Source: Macquaria australasica (Eukaryota > Chordata > Actinopteri > Centrarchiformes > Percichthyidae). Taken from it: a stretch of 64,000 nucleotides of DNA. Where the stretch lies: positions 186,001 through 250,000 of the forward strand of contig SEMN01000634.1 of NCBI GenBank assembly GCA_005408345.1, in the 5' to 3' direction. Below the pieces are notes generated by a model. It was not told the DNA's origin and did not search any database. It saw only the letters and a program-made list of their open reading frames with translations. A program made the translations under genes and the position numbers. Of this stretch, positions 1-13,034 are shown piece by piece. The number at the start of each line of letters is the position of its first letter. Position 1 is the stretch's first letter.

Positions 1-3000
1 CTGCCGCTGCTAAAAGGTATACCTGTTAGAAATTATATGTTTTAATTTTGTAATAAAACAAAACCAGTGTATACCTCAATGGAATGATTTTCTCTTCTGT
101 CTCCAGGTCAGTGCAGCTTCTCGTCCACAGTCTCACTGAATCCAGTGACCAGCTCCCTAGCCAAAGAGTCCTCCCAGGACAAGGTCGGTTGGTTAATGAC
201 TCTACAATAATATCACTCAGTTATTGTTAGGGGCAGGGTCAAAGCTACTTTAAATAACAGAGAGGTCACATCCTCTGTATTTTTGTAGTTTACACAAGTG
301 CCCAAGTGCAGTTTACAGTATATAGCAAAAAAGGTACACATAACATGTGTTATCTTACAATTCTATCTACGTGTTGACAAAAGATCATTGTACATGCTTG
401 AATTACTCACTAATGAGATGTTCATGCTGCTTGACTTACTTAGGAAGTAAATTGATTCCACTTGTCAAATGATGTTTAGTTATCTGTTCTGAATTTAAAC
501 ATAATAAACATTGTTCCTAGTTTTCCTACTAATTTGTTGGCTAAGTTCTGCCTTTGAAATTTGTTTATTTAATTTGAGTTATGTATTCTGGCTGAAAGGC
601 TTTTTAACTATACACGCAATCAATGCTGGATTAATTTGTGTCACTTATTTTTGGTCATTTAATTAATTGCACATTTATTGAGGAATTTGAACCACTAAGT
701 ACAATAAAAATACAAGGCAGGCCCTGCAGTATTAGCTTATTTGTGGCCTTGTCGTGTCGTTGCTCACATGGTACATATTCCTAAATAAAATTATTTTTAA
801 CAAAGTTACCTGAATAGGAGCCCAACAGCAATTTCTTTAGTCTGTTGGCCCCCAAACAGGTTGATCCGGCCGTATCTTCAGTGAACTGCCATTCTTAAGT
901 TCCAGACATTGCCACAAATTTAAAAAATTGTTCCTTTTCCCTGCTGGAAAGCAATTTAAAAACATTTTGCTGCTATCTGAGGCAATATGACAATATTTAG
1001 GTGAGACAATAGAGATTTGTCAATCTGTAGACTTTTTGCTATATCATATTTACTGAGGTACTATAGCTATTCCTCGCTGGTATTGAAACAGACATTCACA
1101 TGTGGTTACATTTTCACAATATGTATTTTTGTAGAAAAATTATATTTACATAATATACTGTGATATAAGATTTTATCCATATTGCCCAGTTCATCCAGAG
1201 AGCTAATGGCTGAAACCTTGAATAGATGGTAGTTGTTTCTTCCAGATTCCTCTATCAGTGAGCGTTTTACAGTCACAGAGCAGCAGGAATGTGGAGACAG
1301 CAGTTAGGGCCAGACAGAAGTGGGTATCCAGCCAGGTCATTTTAAAGTGGTAGAAGAAGGTAATGCCACTTGAACTCACTAGGGCTGGAACGGTTACAGG
1401 TTGGGTGAATATCAACCTGCCAACATGTCACCAAGTGACACCTTTTACTGTCGTATGGAACAGCTCTTGTAGCATTCCCATGTCTCTAATCACACTTGCT
1501 CACAGTAGGCTGCAGTACAGGTATCTCAACCATATGGACATTTGGCATGTTATGAAATAAATAGTAAAAAATTACCAATGTTTTTCCCCTCTGTCACTCA
1601 GTTTCAGTATTCACTCAGTGTATGCGGTTGTTTGGAAAAATTATATTTACATAACATAAATCATGGTTAACTAACTGTTGGGATGCTGTTCTGTCACTGT
1701 GGTGAGAGAAAAGCCAAACAAATTCCAGACTTAATTCCATGTGTACAAGAAAATGGAACTTGTTAAATAGGCCACTTAAGAAACAAAATACGTGCACACT
1801 TTAATTTAATAACGGCATCTGCAGAGAATATAATTAAACAGTTTATAAATCAAACGTGACTGTGCCTCATGATGTGACCCCCTTTAGCAGTCGACCCTGG
1901 ATGTGTGTGTCAGTGTGTCGGATCCAGTGCTGTCTGAAGCTGAACTTGCAGCCTCCAACCTGTTGAAGGTAACTGTGGAGACAGCCTACTCCGTCCCTGA
2001 GTCATGGATGCTGCAGTCTGGCCCTGCCCCCTGCACATACACTGCTGCCCTGGAGGTCCCGCTTACTGCAGAGGTGAGTCTGTGCTTTTCCTGTAGCTTC
2101 TTTATTCTATTTCACTGAACAGAACTAATGACAATCACATTCACATTCACAATCACATTTTGTTTTACCATTTGAGGCAAGTGTAGCCCTCCAAGAAAAA
2201 AAATGTAACCCTTCATGATCAAGGTCATGCTGCACAATGGTACTAGCAGTGTTAAACCAAAATGAAACAGCAAACCCATGCTGCCCCATTCAAACCAACT
2301 TCAAATCTGAATCTGTCCAGAGTGAATGATTTTAAGGATTTTTATTCCTCTGACTCCAAGAAAGAACAGGTGCTGGTGTTCTGTGAAGGGCAGCTGAAGG
2401 TGGGGGGCCAGAGGGAGGAATGGGACCGACAGAAGAAGAGGCCACATCAGGCCCTGCTGGTCCCGGGGAACCACTTTCTGCCTGCTGCCTTTTTCCAGGC
2501 AGAGCCCATCGAACAGGAGGACGGCGAGCTGACTGGCTTAGAGGTAACTACAAATGCGGCCTGCACCTGCTGCCAGTTGTGTTAACTGGAATGCCTTGGT
2601 GCATTGATAGATTTTGCAGTATGTCACATTACTGTCACTAACTGTCAATATATGGAATTGCGTGAAAGTGAGGGACATCATATAAATGCCTTTTCATTTG
2701 AAAGTGAGGGACGTCATATAAATGCCTTTCATTTGATAGACATGACCAGACTTTAAGGTAAACGCCAGATTCATTTATCAACACATCAAGCAATTTAACA
2801 CACAGGCTTAGCTAGTGACTAATGATATGAGAAGTGCCTTAAAAATATTAACAATAGGAAAAGCAAATTACCCTTAGTAGCATATATAATAATGTAGAAG
2901 ATTAACTCAGTATGGAGGCAGGCTCAGTTACAGGGCTGAAAGTCTAAATGTTCCTACAGGACCGGGAGTTTCGCAATGAGGCAGAGACCATGAAGAGTAG

Positions 3001-6000
3001 GGTGAGCTGGGACACAGAGATGCACTGCTTCCTGGATGCAGGAGGAACTACCAGGTCAGCTACAAACACAACTCACTCCTCCTCTGTCATCAGTATCTTG
3101 GGGCTATGTCTGGACTTTTAGGAATTTCTATGAAATGACCACATTTCAGGATTATAGCAGAGTGTACTTGAAAACTTGGTTCCCTCATTCAATGCATTTC
3201 AGGCCAAATGGAGAGGAAATCGGGAAGTCATGGAGAAGTCATTTGATCTTTTTACTGATTTTACCTCAGGTCCATACAATGTAACTCTACCATAACTCTC
3301 AAGTTAACAGGTTTAATGCTTAGAATAGAGATAGAAAGTAAAATCCCTGCAGTCGGGTCACTACTGCAACAAATAAAAGAGAAAAAGAGAAAATAAACAT
3401 ATAAGAAGAACATCAGAATATATGTGATTGAACTGCAGCATTGCATGTGGAAATAGCACTAGTAGAAAATACAGAAAGAGAGATACAGAAAAAGATATGA
3501 AAATATGTGTATCAATGTTGACTGTAATTTCAGGCTGTGGCAGAGAATCACTGAGAGCAGACTGTGGCCGGTGGAGATTATGAGGTCGTTGACTCCGCAG
3601 GCAAAGGCAGCAGAAACCAAGCCGGTGAGACTTTGTTATCAAAAGGATAGATTCAGAAATATTTATTTTTAAGTCTCCTCTCTGTACTGTATTGACCCTG
3701 CAGTGCTAGCTCTCTACCCTGAACCAAATGTGAGAAATGAGGAATCACATCCACAATCGTTCCAGGCAAAATTGCATTTATGTTTAACCAAAGCTAATGT
3801 GATGCTTTAGTGGAGTCTCTTGTGGATAGTTTGAATGACACATTTTGATAACACTTAACATGTTTTGTGGTTTCAAAACCTGAAGCAAAGATCAGTGACA
3901 GACCAGCAAGTTCATCCAGTCACACACAGTGTGTGTGTGTGTGTGGGTGTGTGTAGGTAGCTGAGGAGAACCCAGAGATCCCCTTCCACGGTGTGGCGTT
4001 TGTGGACATGGGACGGCTGCTGTATCCGGGAGTCAGCCGCATCCGAGGTGCATACAGCATTCAGCCCTTCTCCACGGCCGAGTTGCAGAACAAGGTCACA
4101 CAAATTCACGTATACAACTAATTTTTTTTTTTGTTGTTCATTTATTTATAGTTCTTGATCAGAGTCTGTATTTAGTGGAACAAGCATCTTATAATGTCTA
4201 CCAGAAACAACCAAACGGAATTACATCGCCTTTTAAATTAACAGTTATGCTGGTTGGCTTTCTTAACCAGAGTCAGATGAAAGGATCAATATCAGCTTCA
4301 TCTCTGTTTGTCCAGTGCAGATATAGGTCATAGGATGTATTCTGCGCAGCCCTGCTGTGTGATACATAAATAAAGACTTCACTCTATTAAATAACCCTTA
4401 TACTAGTCTCATGTTCTGTGTACTTAAAGGCCAAGCGGAGTGTCAGTGTTTTGAAGGAGCAGGCCAAGGCTATAACCAACCTGCTCAAAGCTCGTGCTGG
4501 CTCAGCTGCAGGCTCTTACAAGGCTAAGGCAGGGAAGAACCTGGATGGAAGCAACAAGGGAGCCAAGGATTCCAAGGAGCCAGCCAAAAAGGTCAGCAAG
4601 GTCCTGATGATCAGAAGGGACTCATTTTTACATGAATTTCCAGGAGCTTGGAAAATCATGTAAGACATATACTGTAAAACAAGTCCTTAAAAGCTTTTGA
4701 ACACTTTGCAACCAGAGCCAAAACCAGTGGATGATTTTTTACCTCTCACACAAATGATTTCGCCAGGATTTCAGTAGTAAAAAAACACACCAAACTGTAA
4801 CCTTGGAAGTATTTAAATTTTACATCCACATTGTGTTTGTGAAGGTTGGACCCTAATGTAACCTGTTTTCATTATGTCAGCAATCTGGCAATCAGAACAG
4901 GATGGCTGCAGCCAACAGCGTGGCCGACAATCTGACCGAAACTGAGCCGCATGTCAACACAGAGGGAAATGTAAGCTTCCACTAAACAGCAACACAAGTA
5001 CAGTATCAGTGCAGTCACAAACACAGTAGGCATTATTTACTGGAAACTGTGGTTGTAGTTACAGTTTTAACATATTCAGCGAGAGCAGCAGCATTATAAA
5101 CTTAAACCCCTTCTGTACATCCTTAATACTGTAATATACTATAAACCTGTATCCAGTTTACATGCCTGCTGTTATGCAGTATTGAATTTGGAAAGCCTTC
5201 AGCATATTAACACCTCATTCCTGTTAATGACAGATGTATGTGGAGGCCAGAACTTATATTATCATTGAGATAGCCCTGGAGAAACCACTGGTACCCAAAA
5301 CATCTCCAGAGGAGCTGGCCAGAAGGTAATGTGTTATATAAAAACTTTAAGTGTCCCGTGGTCACTGGGTTTGACCTGGTTCTATTGGTTACACTGTCTT
5401 GCTAGATTGTGACCCTGAGCGATCAGAAAATGTTCACTTCTGAAGTCAACCTGTTATTAAAATGAACTCTTACTCATTTAAAGGCACACATTTTAATAGT
5501 GACAGATTTACACACAATTGCACTTTGGTCTACTACATTTGGTCGTTGCCCCTTGTGTCTGACTGACTGTGGAACACGACTGAGTGAGAATCTGATGAGA
5601 TGTGTCTCTATTTCCTGCAGGGTGAAGATGTTGATCCCACCCAGACTTGCACTTCCAGCCGGTCCTAGCAGAGCAGAAAGAGTAAGACACAGTTATATAT
5701 GTATACACAGATGCACACCACACGCCAGTAAAGAGTTGCTTTCCTGCTGAATTCTCTCCACGGGTGTGTGCTCCTGCAGGCAGTGCTGGACTTCCACAGG
5801 CAGGTAGGGAATGTGGTGACCCACGTTTCGAACCAATATGAGGAATTGTTTGGAGCAAGATGCAAGCCGTCAGAAGACTGCAGCCGGGAGCAAATGAAGA
5901 TTCAACTAATGGGAACACTCAATGTCTCTGCGAGATACTTCACCTTCAAGGAACAGATGAAGGTCAGAACAACCGCACACATCCCAGGTGGATGGATAAA

Positions 6001-6099
6001 ACTTGCAGGAACCTTGAAACTAGTTTTTTGGAGTGGATCTGTAGCAGGGGTTTTTCCCTGAGGGTGGAGGCTCTTCTGTTAATATTTAACCGCATAGAT

Positions 6100-6138
<39 letters not shown>

Positions 6139-9100
6139 TGTGGTGTGTAGCATGCAGTGGTGAGGATTGTACGTGACAAGATGCAGCAGACGGAGCCATT
6201 GACTGACCCTCAGGAGCTAAAGGCCTTTGTCAACAAGCTCTATGTCTACCTGGTGGATGAGATGCACATAGCTCTCAACAAGGTAATGTACACACACACA
6301 CACACACAAATATGTATATATATATATATATATATATATGCACTGTATGTTTATGGTCATTTTTATCCTCTCCTCCTCACCAGATTTATTCAGATGACGT
6401 TGATGATGACTCTCCGGATGAGATCCAGTTGACTTCCTCTCAGCTCAGACATTTTGCCAGAGAGGCTCAGCTTACTGGGGATTATCAGCAGGCTGTTCAG
6501 TACTACCAAGAGGTACAATAACTGCTTGCCTTTCCTAATACTTCTGCTCTTCACTCAAAATAAATGAGGAAAGAACTTGCTGAAAAACTTTATGAAAAAG
6601 ATTTATATACATAAAACAGAGCAGGGTTGACAACCAATCACAGACATCCATTTATTCATTTAAATGCATGTCTATGACTGATTTATTGATTTGTTGTCAC
6701 AAATACGCCATAATGTAAAGACTTTTTGTGTTTGTTGCATCATGTGGCCACAAGTCATATTACAGCAGTGGTTAATGATAATGTCTGTGTAGATAATGAC
6801 TCTGGCTGGTGAAATAACTTTTGTTTTCCTGCAGCTGGTGGTGAGGCACCCCACTGAGCCCTCCCACAAGTTTGAGTGGGGAAGCCTCTACATGCTGACC
6901 GGAGACTACATGAAGGCTAAAGAGTGTTTCCATGACACCGTGTCCATCCAGCAGGCGCACCAACCCAGGTTAGAAATGCACCAGTTACACTAAAAACATG
7001 AATATCAAACTGAACTTCAAGCAAATAAATGGTTTACAAGAGAAGAGAAACAAGGGATTCCCACTTTATATGGCTACATGACTATGTCTTAAAGGAGAGC
7101 CACAAGCTCAACACTGAAATCCTTATTATTTACCCATCATGGAGAATAAAATTTGAAAAGGTAAAATCATTGGAAGGTGACTCAGTGGTTATGTTTAAAC
7201 ATGCAGCCAAATAATCTGATGTAGGCAAAAAAATATGAACTGGGAAGTCCTGAAGACCTGTGTGTCTCTGTATCCTCTTGTTTCTCCAGCCTGATGATGT
7301 GTGGGGTCTTGGCAGCGATGTTTGAGCATTACGAGGAGGCCCAGACCTTCCTGGAGCGAGCCACAAGCATAGACCCGTCCAGTGTGGTGGCCTGGACGCT
7401 ACTGGGTGAGATGAAAGTTGGTATTCCTGCTCACTGCTGTTTGACATGTGAACCTGCTGCCAACACAGAACACATACAGACTGGTACTACTGACACTCTT
7501 TTGTCAAATATTATAAATCATCGGTCAGTGGTGTCTACCCCCAATATGATGGAGGCTCCTGTGAGGCTACAGCTACACAAGACACTTTGAATGATATGGA
7601 CTATGTATATTTTTTATTAGTTGAATTGTTTGATCCATTTTTTCTTTTATTCTTAATTTAAAGACAGTAAGGTCTCAGAGTTTCACTGCCTTAGACAGGT
7701 GGGTAAATCTGTCTTTAAAAGCTGAAAACTTTAAATTCATTAGTCTGGTTTCAGTACAGAGTTTTAGTCTCAGAAAAGCTAAAAGAGGCAAATCGAAAGA
7801 AAAGACCTGATAATGAAAATACACAAAAACTGTAAATATCAAAGATATAAGAAATCAGGACAATTATCGACATCTAGTAACTTTGGCTGAATAACATTTA
7901 TATCAGCCCTCACAAACTCTGACTCTAAATGACCCTGAGCAGTAAAGCAGGAGAGATGCAGATGTTTCTGGGTCTGCTGTCCAGGTTTGCTCCATGAGAG
8001 CCAGAACGAATCCATCCTGGCTGAGAGGGATTTTCTGGAAGCCAGAAGGCAGCTGAGGGCAAATGAAGCAAAGAAGCAAACACAGAGGGAGGAGGAGAAG
8101 AAAGACAAGGAGGAGAAAAATGAGAAGGAGAAAGGCCAGCAGGAGGAAGAGGAGAGGGCCACGCCTGCATGTCAGCCTCCCACTGTTAAGCAAGGTGAGA
8201 TGCAGTGGGAGTAAAAGCAGCCAGAGAAGAAGCGTGTACTGTCTCTTCATTTGAATGTAGTGATGTATTAGTTTTGTCTCGTCACATGGGGGGCAACCAG
8301 GCAGCAGGCATAAATGCCATTCTTGGAGAGAAACGCTGAAATGCTAGAGGCGACACTGGTGTTATATTTGTGTCAGCAGTGACTGAGAATTGTGGGTAAT
8401 TTGGGGTTTGGTTTGTACCTGAAGTGTTACAACACATGCAGTTTTAATTTGTTCTAACGGATCTGCAATGTTGAAACTCTGCTCTTTCAACACTACATAG
8501 AGTAAATGATGATACACACTGAGGTCTGTTAACATTTACATCCAAAACATTTTTTATTATTGACATTTGATATAAAATCTCAAATATGGAAATTTTGCAT
8601 TTTCGGTGGCTAAAAATTAGAAATGGATTGTAGTTTTTGTTTCATTCCTATTTTTCTGCACTTTCTTTATTCTATCAGGACAGAAAACCTAAAATGAAGA
8701 TAAAAAATTATACAACATAGTCTCAGTCTATACATAGTTTAGATGCACTCTGCTGACAAGAATCACCTAAAAATCGTATCTCGTCTGTCTGTCTTACGCT
8801 CACTGATGCTCTCTCAGTGCACTTCAGCCTGAAGGCCTGTGGCAGTGAATGTGGGTTCCTGGAGCAGCCAGTGTTGTTTGACAATGTTAAGGTCATTTTC
8901 TCCTAGACGCCGAGTGTGGAGACCAGGACTCAGAGGCGCAGGGAGAGCCTGTCAGCTCCGGATCAGTTCCAGCTAAACTCTCCTCCACCATTTACACAGA
9001 GACGGTTCAGTTCCTGCTGCAGAACATTGCCCTGCAGGTAAAAACATACATAGTGGCTGACCAGCCAGCTGGACTTCCTCTGGTCAAATATGAATGAAAA

Positions 9101-12100
9101 AAACCTACAATGTACAGTACTGCTATAGTGTCATTTTGTGACCCTCAGTTTAGTGTGTTATGAGGCAAAAGTGATTTATGACCATTATTGATGCTCAAAC
9201 ATCTGGAAAATGACAGTTGGCTGTAGAAAAGCCATATTTAAGAAAATTTGTTTTTCGGTAAGTCAGAACTCCTTGTGACGTGTGCTGTGTCTCAAATGTC
9301 AGATGTTAGAAGATTTTTGAACACAGCAACAGGGAGAAGTTTTTTTTATATTATACATGTATATTTTATTTATATTGGCATGCTAAAATGAACAATAGCT
9401 GTCTAAATCTAAAAACTGAAATTGTCAGCAGTAAAGTTTCAACAAAATATTTTAGAAAAAATGTTCATGTTGTGGTTGCTAACAATTATCAGCAGTTGCT
9501 GTTTTCCTGTTGTCAGATGGCGGAGCACGCTCTGTCCCAGGAGCTGCTGCGGTCAGGCGGTGGTCGTTGTGTCTCCTATCTTCTTCATCTGGCCCAGTTG
9601 CAGCTGCTCAGAGCTGACTACTGCAGTGCCGCCGCCAGCCTCAGGGAGGTGCTGTTTCACAGTGACCAGGTACTCGCACTGTTCACGACTACTGGCTGCA
9701 ATACTGAAAAATGACTGGGTGGAAAATGTGACATGAATGGTTCACTGCTCTGTTAGTCTGAGCTGTTTAAATCCACAGTCTGTAATTTATCACATGTTTA
9801 AACTGCAGAATAGATGGGTTTCTGAACTTCTTTTACCTCAATGTCGTTTGTACAGACAGTTTATTTAAATTAACAACCTTTTTAGTTTGGTTTAGTTTGT
9901 TAATATTAATGTGATGTGACCACACAGCAGTGGCAAAGTGAGCACTAGTAAGCCTGATTAAACCAGCATCTCTTCTGAACCCTGACTTGAGGAGTGTTGT
10001 CCACCCTGTGAGCAGGATGCAGATGTGTGGGCTCTGAATGGTCACTGTCACTACTTGTGGGGGGTGTTCAGTGATGCCCAGGAGAGCTATGAGCGGAGCC
10101 TGAACTTCCAGCAGCAGCCATCAGACTCTCACCTTGTCTTCCTCCGTCTGGGATCCATCTACCTGCAGCAGGGGAAGGTCAGATATCGATCAGTCAGACG
10201 GTTTACTCGTGTACTGTATCTGGTGATGAGTCAGGGGAGGAGATTACCTGGTGCATTTCCAGGAAAGACCACATATTTCAACAGTCATTCTTAAAATCTA
10301 GCAGCCACAGGTGGGGCTCCCACACACTTAAACACACAAAAACTAGAAACTCTGAAAAACTATAATGAAGCATTCTAAAATAGCAAAATTGGCCAAAAAG
10401 TCATGAGGAACAATTGGTTTTTAATTTGCAGCACAATTATGATCAACTTGCTATTTTATTGCTATATGTGAATGTGTATTACTATGTGAGTGTGTCATAA
10501 AAAGAGCATTATACTGTAGAAACCAGGCAGAAATCACATTTGTTCTCACTGAATTCAAGTTCAAACACATCATCATAAATGTAAAACATCTTGTATGAAG
10601 CCACTAACTACAGTGTAAATAAACCAGTTGTTTTTGTGTTTTTAACTTTCAGTTTAAGCAAGCTAAAGTCATCTACGTGCAGGCTTGTGAGCAGTCTCCG
10701 TCATGCCTGACCTGGCTGGGCCTGGGCACCACCTGTTACCGGGTAAAACTCCACCTCCACCTCCACCTCTAGATGATGAAAATTATGGCAACAAAAAAAA
10801 TATATTTAAATCCAGTTTAATTCTGGTTTTGAAAGACTCCAAAGCAGCAGTCTTATTTACATGTTGTATCTTGTAACATTATGATGTTAGCGTTGGGATT
10901 ATTTCTTCACCAAAACTCCTGAGCTCAGTGATTTCACTCTGAAAAATCCTGTTCTCACAGTGGGGTTGCAAGTTTTAAATACTGTCCTAATTCTACTGTG
11001 AACAAAGCCCAGGTCACTCTTGGATGTACTGTATAGTTAGAAAACAAGTTTCATGTAAACAAGACAGCTGTGGAGTTGTTGTGAGTGATATTTTTTAATT
11101 TTCTTTGGAAGGAAGTGAGCCTTGGTTGTGTTTGCATGTCTGTCTGTGTAGCTGGGGGAGCTGTGTGTAGCTGAGGAAGCTTTGACTGAGGCCAACCATT
11201 TGAACAACCAGAATGCAGAGGTGTGGGCTTACCTGTCTCTGATCTGCCTCAGGGTGAGTGATGCTCTGACACACTCTGCCTCCCTTCAAGTCTATATTTA
11301 AAGACAGGATATGACACTTTCCCCTTATAAAGAATCCCAAAAAATGTGACACGAATGTCAACAAATATAGCCTTTCTCTACCCAAACACAGGGGCACAGC
11401 TGATTTATCCTTTGCTCTTTAGTATCCCACGATCCTTTGCTCACCTATCACATGACCCTGTCATATTCTTCAGTCAGACTCGACCTCATTTCAAGGAGGA
11501 AAAGTAAGTTCAGCTCAACCCTCCAGTCACACGAAAAGACACACCTTTGTGGCCTACGTCCCTTCAGGAATGCAGCTCCTGAATTGGGATACAGTTAAAC
11601 ACAGATTCACATTTTCACTGTCTGAACCTGGATTTTTCGAGGCAGGCCTCAAGTACTTGAATTAACCCTGTAACCTTTTGTTTTCAGTCTGGCAGACAAG
11701 AGGAAGCAGAGCAGTTTTATGAATATGCAACAAGGGTGAGTTAGTCTGGTGTTTTTATCAGTCATGGTGATTTTTAAGTAGGGCTGGGACCAGTTATGAA
11801 TTTATTGTTAATTATCGATAATGCTGTGAAATCTATATTTAAAAAAATGTTTTTTAGTGAACGAATAAACCTACAAGTTCATTTGTTTCTATATTAAACA
11901 TAAAACACAGCAACTCTCCTTGAGTCGGTAAAATACAGGAATTCGTCCTGCAGCATTTCATAATTTTTTAACTGAAGAGAGAATACTTTCATATAGATTT
12001 CCTAGTTTCTTTTGTTTTGTCACACAAACAAATCTAGGGCTCTGCATTTATGATTCATTTTGTCACCTGTCATCCAAGACCTACAGTATTTCATTTCACA

Positions 12101-12261
12101 TAAAGAAACTCCCATCTTACGAAAACCTTTTCTCTTCTCTTGGTATACAGTTCAACCTGCAGAAGGAGTCACTCATCAAAGAGTTCAATGAGCTGAACGA
12201 TCAGCTATCCATCAGTCATCTGGTGTCATGCTTTGGAACAAGCTCTGAAGCAGGGATTTAA
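1..12261 (+). CDS. cfap70: Cilia- and flagella-associated protein 70 (3' 24 exons; 5' end outside window)
   Basis: Axonemal TPR protein needed for ciliary and sperm motility; published work links it to the outer-dynein-arm base and, in algae, to central-apparatus proteins. Exons read from splice sites and frame: 1-16, 107-183, 1891-2073, 2361-2543, 2960-3054, 3534-3624, 3957-4094, 4430-4591, 4881-4970, 5234-5325, 5621-5681, 5780-5962, 6151-6282, 6384-6512, 6835-6968, 7290-7405, 7985-8194, 8907-9037, 9517-9669, 10016-10177, 10653-10742, 11152-11253, 11688-11735, 12151-12261 (stop TAA). They sum to 2889 nt in one open frame (962 codons plus stop); the human protein is about 1120 residues, so roughly 120 N-terminal residues are missing. 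Family landmarks seen in order: NLLKVTVETAYSVPES, LLYPGVSRIRGA, FTFKEQMK, YVYLVDEMHIALN, VVAWTLLG, SCLTWLGLG. All introns are GT/AG. The first exon edges rest on short matches; the rest is solid. Confidence 0.95.
2664..2735 (+). repeat. Two-copy direct duplication, ~36 bp, cfap70 intron
   Basis: The sequence starting GAAAGTGAGGGAC and ending CCTTTTCATTT occurs back to back (2664-2700 and 2701-2735) with two differences. Recent local slippage; no function seen. Confidence 0.75.
6102..6137 (+). repeat. (GT)18 just upstream of a cfap70 acceptor
   Basis: The run ends 13 bp before the exon starting at 6151 and takes the place normally held by a polypyrimidine tract. Confidence 0.9.
6290..6339 (+). 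repeat. (AC)9-10 and (TA)12 just after a cfap70 donor
   Basis: The AC run is at 6290-6308 and the TA run at 6316-6339. They start seven bases after the donor GT of the exon ending at 6282. Confidence 0.9.
6384..11735 (+). other. cfap70: TPR-repeat coding part of cfap70
   Basis: Exons 6384-6512 through 11688-11735 encode paired amphipathic helices of the tetratricopeptide type. Visible units include one ending GDYQQAVQYYQE, one with GDYMKAKECFHDTVSI and one with HYEEAQTFLERATSIDP; after a linker come SDAQESYERSLNF, FKQAKVIYVQACEQSP, CVAEEALTEANHLN and QEEAEQFYEYA. The linker exon 7985-8194 is rich in Lys, Glu and Gln (charged, probably coiled coil), and 8907-9037 is Ser/Glu rich. This is the protein-docking half of the family; the N-terminal half has been credited with axoneme binding. 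Confidence 0.85.
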
Positions 12262-12438
12262 ATCATATGACCAAGTACATTTCATACATACACACACACA
12301 TAGTGTCTAAATGAACAACATTTTAAAAGACGTTTTATTGTATTTTAAGCATGTACATGTATTAACACTTACTGTGAAAATGAAACACAGCCGGCTCAGA
12401 TTTTACAGACAGTGGAGATCAGTAACAGTCCAAGCCAA

Positions 12439-12444
12439 AATAAA
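12439..12444 (+). promoter_or_regulatory. Candidate cfap70 polyadenylation signal
   Basis: A canonical AATAAA hexamer lies 178 nt past the cfap70 stop codon. It is the first plus-strand hexamer after the stop and would end the transcript before the tmem138 3' end. Inferred from motif and position only. Confidence 0.5.
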
Positions 12445-12933
12445 GTTAAACCCTGTTCAACATCGGTATTACAAACAAACTCAAAGCAACACAAATAGTC
12501 TCAAATGTATATAAAACAACTGCAATATAGTCTTTTTTAAAAATGTACAGCATTAACAAAAGAAAAAAAAAAGGGCATGTGGTGACTGGTATCAACAGAA
12601 TCTTTAAAAAAAATCATTATCTCACTTTTCATGTAATTTTTCCATCTGAACAGCAAAACAAGCCTGATGAGTTCTGGCAGTGTTGTTCTAAAACGCCTTA
12701 CCAGATTTTGGCACAGTCCTTCCTGCATTGGAAGGAAATGTTATGTGGAATATCTTTTTTTGGATACAACTCCTGTCAAATAGATTTGTAATGGGTGTGT
12801 TGGAAATTAGTGTTCCCAAAATGTAATCGGTATTGAGATTGGAAATGCATTTCAAATAAATTTCCGATACCTTCAAAGTACACTGTATTGAAGTGACCAA
12901 TGTTTTCCCATTGTATGTTTTTCCAAAGCACAC

Positions 12934-12976
12934 TTTATTGTAACATATTTGAATTCCAGATAGTCATTTTTTTATT
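12934..12976 (-). promoter_or_regulatory. Candidate tmem138 polyadenylation signals
   Basis: On the minus strand, AATAAA occurs at 12971-12976 (about 60 nt after the tmem138 stop) and again at 12934-12939. Use of either gives a very short 3' UTR that stays clear of the convergent cfap70 3' end. Motif evidence only. Confidence 0.5.
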
Positions 12977-13034
12977 GTGCGATTTTTACACTAGTTCTGG
13001 CCTCTGTGGCATCATGTGTTCTGCTGCAGTGAGA

